Shown here one piece after another: positions 59,067-64,000 of a stretch of 64,000 nucleotides of DNA. Both the position numbers and the translations under genes were made by a program. The stretch's first letter is position 1, and each line of letters begins with the position of its first letter. The notes under the pieces are model-generated. The model saw nothing but the letters and a program-made list of their open reading frames with translations, ran no database searches and was not told where the DNA came from. The stretch is from Chalara sp. BL73 (lineage: Eukaryota > Ascomycota > Leotiomycetes > Helotiales): positions 1 to 64,000 of the forward strand of contig CAKJVC010000085.1 in NCBI GenBank assembly GCA_918026815.1. The letters run 5' to 3'.

Positions 59067-61430
59067 TCAAATAATATTGGTGATCGCCATCCGCTCGTTC
59101 CCACGATGTCGCTCCGGAGGCCCTCGTACACTGCCACTTGCTCCCCCATAGCTGCCTCCGGCCTGCTGCCCATATCCACCTTGTTCTCTCATCAGCAAGC
59201 TCACAAGATACTCAACCCTCTCCCAACCACCCCAATCCCGCGCCTCAGCCTCCGTTAAGACCGTGGTGCCATCCGCCTGTCCCATGCCTATTCCCAATAA
59301 TGTAGGACTCGACGGCCCTCCTCCCAAACTTACGGCAATGTTCATTCCCGTCTCGCTGCCAGCCCAGACCCAGCTGTTCTCCGTGCTGGCCTGTAAATCA
59401 CCAGAAACATATGCCACGAGCTCCTCGTCCATGTCTCGAGGCGGTATGCAGCCTGCACGACGCTTCTCGATGAGCACGCCGAGGAAAAATGCCAGGTTGC
59501 GCCCGCAAGCTACATTGACGTCACGAAAGGTTGATATACTCGCAGAAGCACGTATACATGTCATAGCTGCGTCAAAATGTCCACCAAAGAGCAGAAATAG
59601 TGTGCACCGCCAGATATGGGTGCAAGTCATGGCGTTCGCAGTGGGTCCGAATGGAGGCGCAGATGAGTGAGACGAAGACGATGCCATGGCACGTGCAAAC
59701 AGGCTGGCGGAGTCGAGGGAAGCACGTATGCATTGTTCAATGGCAGCACTGCGGGCCTCAGGAGGACAGGACGTAGTGAGGTTATGTCGATGTAATACCA
59801 GACGTGCATTCATGAGATGACATATTGGAGCAAGCATACGAGGGTCTAAAGGGTCGTTGACCGTCAATTGACAAGGAGGTGGAAAGGCGGTCATGCAGGA
59901 TGCGAAGTGTGTGTTGAAGGTTGCTAGAGTAGAGTTGGAAATAATCGGTGATTTGAGGGTTTTTATGAGTTGGGAGACAGCCCGAACGACGTGGATGATT
60001 GGAAGAATCAAATTGGTCAGTGGGGATGCGCCGTTAGGAACGAGCATTCCGGCGTCGTGGATATAATGGTCGTCAATTGCAGCCGGGAGACTGACATCGC
60101 AGTCTGCGTCTTCAATAAGAAGTGGTCGTCCGAGCTCTAATGACATATGTCTATCCCAAACATAAATGCCCCACCAAACTCGACGTCGCATCTCCCCTTC
60201 AATCATAGGCCATGGTCCTGTTTCGGCATGAAGTCCGATATCCTGTGAAATTCTTACCGCTGAGGCTAGCCATGTCCATGCTGCAGATTTTAGATTCAGC
60301 TCAGTCAGGAAAATACTAGTCAAAATAGCAGCTCTTGCATGATCGATCACATACTCGTCGTTCCATAAGTCTATGAGCCGTCTAGAAATCTCAATAAACT
60401 CTTTTCCTTTCTGTGGTCGGTGGATGCTAGGCTCAGTGCTAAAAAGGACACCCACCGCCAAGACTGCAAAAAGGAGCGACGACCACACTGCGGGAACATC
60501 ACGCAAAGTACCAGCTTTGTAGACAGCATCGTACTCTTGCTCGAAGGTAGGCCAATGGAGTATAGGGATAAGTATATGCATAGATGAGTAGTAAGAGTTA
60601 AGCAGATGATCTGCTAAATGCTTTGGTGGAAGATCGGGATGAGGCGGGTTGAAGTGTGCCTGTGATCCTATCTGTCGATAAGGAGCGGGAGGCTTGAAAA
60701 TTCCCCGACTAAAGTTCCGAATATTGGACCGCACACCTGACAGATCATGTGTCGGTGGCGGACGTTGTCGTCTTTGTGGGTGGGAGCCAATTTCAGGAAG
60801 TTGTATGATGGTCTGTGAAGGACCTTCACTGTCAACGTCCATTTGGCCCTCTCTTAAATTCAACATGGATCGCAATTGTGCGTTTTCGCGCTTGACCTGT
60901 CCGATTTGCTTCTCTAGATCTTGTACCTGCTTGATGGACGACATCCGCCTATTTGTTTCTTTAGTAAATTGACATTTCACATTGCGGCTTGAGCATTCAG
61001 AGCAGCTCGTAGTCTCTGTAGCATCGCACTTTACTTTTCTCTCTCTACATGCATCACAGCTTGGATCTTTCCTTCTCTGTCGATAGGCTCTCTTCTGAGC
61101 TTGGAGGTTGCCAGGAGTCATGGGCCCACCGGAAGGCCCAGGAGTACCACTGGAGGAGTCATTAGAAGCCATGGAATCCATTCCTAAGGGACCGGGAGAC
61201 GTCGAAGAGGAGCCGTAGTGATGTTGAAAAGAGCCTTGTCCGAGCTGTCCAGGAGGGAGGTTAATATGAGGGAGGTGCTGCCCGCTCATGGATCTAGGCG
61301 CTGCTCCCATGAGACCTCCATCGAACGCTCCTTGAGGCCGTGGTGAAGTAGTAGTTGATGAAGAAGAATCATAAGAATTTGAGGAAGGAACAGGTGACTT
61401 TGGATAGTTATGTGATGACCCCGCCATCAT
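59067..61430 (-). CDS. Zn(II)2Cys6 fungal transcription factor
   Basis: A single uninterrupted frame of 787 aa. The binuclear zinc cluster has C125-X2-C128-X6-C135-X7-C143-X2-C146-X6-C153, preceded by a basic RAYRQRRKDPS stretch. A coiled-coil dimerisation helix follows at about 163-195 (QVQDLEKQIGQVKRENAQL). The middle homology region (fungal-specific transcription factor domain) is visible from HILIPILHWPTFEQEYDAVY through KSAAWTWLASAVRISQDIGL to MRRRVWWGIYVWDRHMSLEL. The N-terminal 110 residues are Ser/Pro/Gly-rich. It binds DNA as a dimer in the nucleus; target pathway unknown. The ATG at 61430 is the first of two consecutive Met codons. The gene appears intact and has a long intergenic region upstream. 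Confidence 0.92.
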   Translation of the reverse strand: MMAGSSHNYPKSPVPSSNSYDSSSSTTTSPRPQGAFDGGLMGAAPRSMSGQHLPHINLPPGQLGQGSFQHHYGSSSTSPGPLGMDSMASNDSSSGTPGPSGGPMTPGNLQAQKRAYRQRRKDPSCDACRERKVKCDATETTSCSECSSRNVKCQFTKETNRRMSSIKQVQDLEKQIGQVKRENAQLRSMLNLREGQMDVDSEGPSQTIIQLPEIGSHPQRRQRPPPTHDLSGVRSNIRNFSRGIFKPPAPYRQIGSQAHFNPPHPDLPPKHLADHLLNSYYSSMHILIPILHWPTFEQEYDAVYKAGTLRDVPAVWSSLLFAVLAVGVLFSTEPSIHRPQKGKEFIEISRRLIDLWNDEYVIDHARAAILTSIFLTELNLKSAAWTWLASAVRISQDIGLHAETGPWPMIEGEMRRRVWWGIYVWDRHMSLELGRPLLIEDADCDVSLPAAIDDHYIHDAGMLVPNGASPLTNLILPIIHVVRAVSQLIKTLKSPIISNSTLATFNTHFASCMTAFPPPCQLTVNDPLDPRMLAPICHLMNARLVLHRHNLTTSCPPEARSAAIEQCIRASLDSASLFARAMASSSSHSSAPPFGPTANAMTCTHIWRCTLFLLFGGHFDAAMTCIRASASISTFRDVNVACGRNLAFFLGVLIEKRRAGCIPPRDMDEELVAYVSGDLQASTENSWVWAGSETGMNIAVSLGGGPSSPTLLGIGMGQADGTTVLTEAEARDWGGWERVEYLVSLLMREQGGYGQQAGGSYGGASGSVRGPPERHRGNERMAITNII

Positions 61431-64000
61431 AAATGACCGGCTTCGGCGATTTTATCCAGATATATCCAATGATTGAGTCTGAGATAAAGGATTGTGGAAG
61501 TGGAGATCAACGTTGTAGTTACAGCCTCATTGCGCGGGTTTCTCCGGGCCTGCCAAATAGGAAGAACAGCGGCTCAAAAGACGGTGGAAGTAGTGCCGTA
61601 ATCTAGCTGTGGAGGCTGAAGTTGTAGAGAAGTTTGTGTTGTTTTTAATAAAGAATTTGTAGTGTTTCCAGGGACTGAGTGCGATGATAGCTTTCCAAAG
61701 ATCTGTAGATCCGCAATGCTGCTGCTGGCTTGCAGTAGATGTAACCACAATTCTGCTGGGTTCCGATGCAGCATTTACTGCCACTGGCTTAGATCTCCCC
61801 ACCGGAAGCTAACGATGCAGTATCGAAGGTACCAAATGTCGGCAGCTGATCCGTACCAAGGAGTGTTCAGTCTGTGACAGGGCATTGATCAGCTAGGTTC
61901 CTTGGACGAATAATTGTTGGTTGAATGTTGAATGTGGAATTGCGAAGATAAAATTATTGGTGCGGTAAAACAATAAATATAGTGTGGAAAAAAAAATTGC
62001 CGAAGGCTGAAGAGAGAAGACAAGATGGGTGACGAATTCTCAGTGATGCGGGAAGAAGTGGGTGGGAGGGTATATAACGGAGCAACAAGCATTAGACTTC
62101 CGCATTAAGGCTGATTGAAGAAGCTGGAGTAATGTGTTGCTAAACAACTTCGATACTTCGAAGTCTCAGACATCTCCAACTCACATCTGAGAGCAAGTGC
62201 TCAGATATGAATTTGGGCCTTCCTTAGTAAATTTCATGTGCTTCAGTGCCAGATATCCACATTCATGCCTTTTATGTACTTCGTAGATGAGCAATTGTTG
62301 ATGGACCAGGCTGAGCTTCCATCTTGGGGGCAAACGACCATTAACAGGGATAATTTGCAGAAGGAGCTCACCCTGTCCGATATAACGCGAACCATGCCCA
62401 GAAGGAGAATATCTACACTGGGCCAAAGTTCAGGATGTCATTTGTTTTGTCTAGCATTATGGTAAATGACTAAAACTAGCTGCTCGCAAAATGATTACAG
62501 AACTAACTGTTCACTGTTCAAGCCCGCTCTGCACATTCCCAATTTTGTACTTTTTGATTGTCGGGTCGGCAGAGATATCTGTGGTACACCAGAATACGGT
62601 GTGCATCGATACTATTACACACTCGGAGAAGAATCCGCACGGAATGAAGACGGCTCGATACTGATGAGCCGCCTCAATATGGGTAGTAACAAGGGGTGTG
62701 ATGCTCAAATAGATTAAATACGTACCAGAGCCTGTGTTTCAAGGTCACTGAAGACACTCAGCGGATGATCTAGGAGCACATGCGACTCTTCTCGGGACGT
62801 GACGCTGGTAGTGGTGGTGGTGAACGCGTTCCTGCGACAGGTTACTGCATATGTACTTCCTGTTCAGTACGCTTCCGGTCCACTGGATGCCGAAGAAGTC
62901 GGGTAGTTGATAGGCCACACAGATTCCAGACCCCAGGACGTGCGTGATGGGTGTGCTTCGAGATAACGTTGAAAAGGCGTACGTTAGAATCGGACACCGG
63001 TATAAAACCCGGGCTGGCAAATGTCTTATATCAAGTCAAGTATGCAACAGCACGTGTTTGGTCCAGATGTCTTCTAGGTCGCAGCAAGAAGATACCAACT
63101 GGCGTAGCCAATACGTTCGGGATCGTTGTCATGAAAGAAATGGGAATTCTTGATCGCAAGCTACCTGGACAGGACGGAGTAAAGTAGTCATACCATGGGT
63201 TCTGGAAAGGAGATTTAAGAGCTGATGCCGCTCCCAGGATCGCCCCGGAGTGTGATGCTAGTGTGAGGAATAATAGTGGTGATCAGATAATGCCTGACTC
63301 CTGCAACCCCTGCTAATGAACGGCTTTACACTGGGTAAGAGTATCTGAAGCGAATGCCAACCAGGGGTTTTTCTCGGAGGGTGTGTTGATGACGGGAAGT
63401 CGTAATATTTCCGCAATGCAATAAAAGACCGACAACTGGATTTTGCATGAAAATGTATGCAAGGCTGCCGTGCAGGAAGAAACCAGAGTTTAACCTTCCT
63501 TGAAAGACCCTGACTCCTATAGCCCAGGGAAGCGGCAGAGTGCGCACATATCATATGGAGGAAACGTCATTGACCTTTCCACTAGACATGCTGTAGCGAA
63601 GTACCGTACCGCGCATACTCGACAATGTAATATCAACCGGCCTCCCCGTCCTGCCACGTGCCCCAATCTGGAAGTTGGCTAATTCTGTACCTTGCTGGTG
63701 TTTCATATCCCAAGCACCACCATGTTCTCCATTTGCTACGGTATTGCTTTTGTGCACTTTCACAGCGATCCCGATTCCGGAACGTACCGTCTGAGTGCGT
63801 GTGAGTGTGCTGTGCATCTAAAAGTGAACATGTTCGCCGAGCCTAATTGACTTCACTAGTGTTGGAGACTTCATGATGGATGAGGGGCAGCATTACGTGG
63901 TGTGGAAACGGTTTTTTGGACATGCCTGCATAGCCGCAAGAAAGAATCGAGTCGACTTTTATTGTTGTGGGTTAGCGGATCTTGTTTTCGAGCATTAAAG
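61431..64000. other. Right-end region, no supported gene
   Basis: About 2.6 kb. The left part is the upstream region of the Zn2Cys6 gene, with an A-run at 61987-61996. ORFs to the right (at most 98 codons) show no recognisable domain on either strand. A gene continuing past the window edge cannot be excluded. Confidence 0.4.

Noticed and set aside
1..64000. Search for CRISPR arrays, insertion sequences and secondary-metabolite core genes (PKS, NRPS, terpene synthase)
   Set aside because: None were seen; the organism is eukaryotic, and no large synthase motifs or direct-repeat arrays are present.

Overview
This is a fungal nuclear window, almost certainly from a filamentous ascomycete (Pezizomycotina; Leotiomycetes is my guess from protein style and is not proven). 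The evidence is short GT-AG introns of about 40-150 bp that join into clean reading frames, Zn2Cys6 and C2H2 regulators, a RID/Masc1-type DNA methyltransferase, a HET-domain relic, a peroxidase family 2 relic and several eukaryotic housekeeping genes. There are no bacterial operons, CRISPR arrays or convincing tRNAs. Exons were deduced by hand from splice signals and frame continuity; UTRs were not defined.

Layout. 0-10 kb is sparse: a two-finger C2H2 regulator (4.0-5.3 kb, minus) and one small Cys-rich ORF (8.5 kb). 10-24 kb is dense and mostly housekeeping: eIF2B gamma (minus), a Pex22-like membrane protein, SRP19/Sec65, the RID-like methyltransferase, a CCCH zinc-finger protein and an isochorismatase-like hydrolase (all plus). 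24-31 kb holds a SET/MYND protein, a frameshifted GC-rich endonuclease/exonuclease pseudogene, an unrecognised two-exon gene and a BTB protein. 31-43 kb, all minus, holds a secreted carboxylesterase, a membrane-anchored pepsin-like protein that lacks its first catalytic aspartate, and a DHA1-type MFS transporter, separated by long gene-poor stretches. 43.9-48.2 kb is a housekeeping pair read from one 199-bp divergent promoter: the DEAD-box helicase Dbp6 and the GPI-anchor glycosyltransferase Gpi3/PIG-A. 48-57 kb is an accessory stretch rich in broken genes (peroxidase, HET, a secreted/TM protein, a membrane protein) around two intact genes (GNAT acetyltransferase, five-exon secreted protein). 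59-61.4 kb is one uninterrupted Zn2Cys6 regulator, and the last 2.5 kb shows nothing I can support.

How it fits together. The genes do not form one pathway. Two themes stand out. First, an intact RID/Masc1-type methyltransferase, the family tied to repeat-induced point mutation (RIP) and premeiotic silencing, lies about 33 kb from a group of relics, several of whose stop codons could have come from C-to-T changes. Second, several genes sit at unusual functional edges: a pepsin fold without its catalytic Asp, very short introns, and an intron that is in frame and free of stops.
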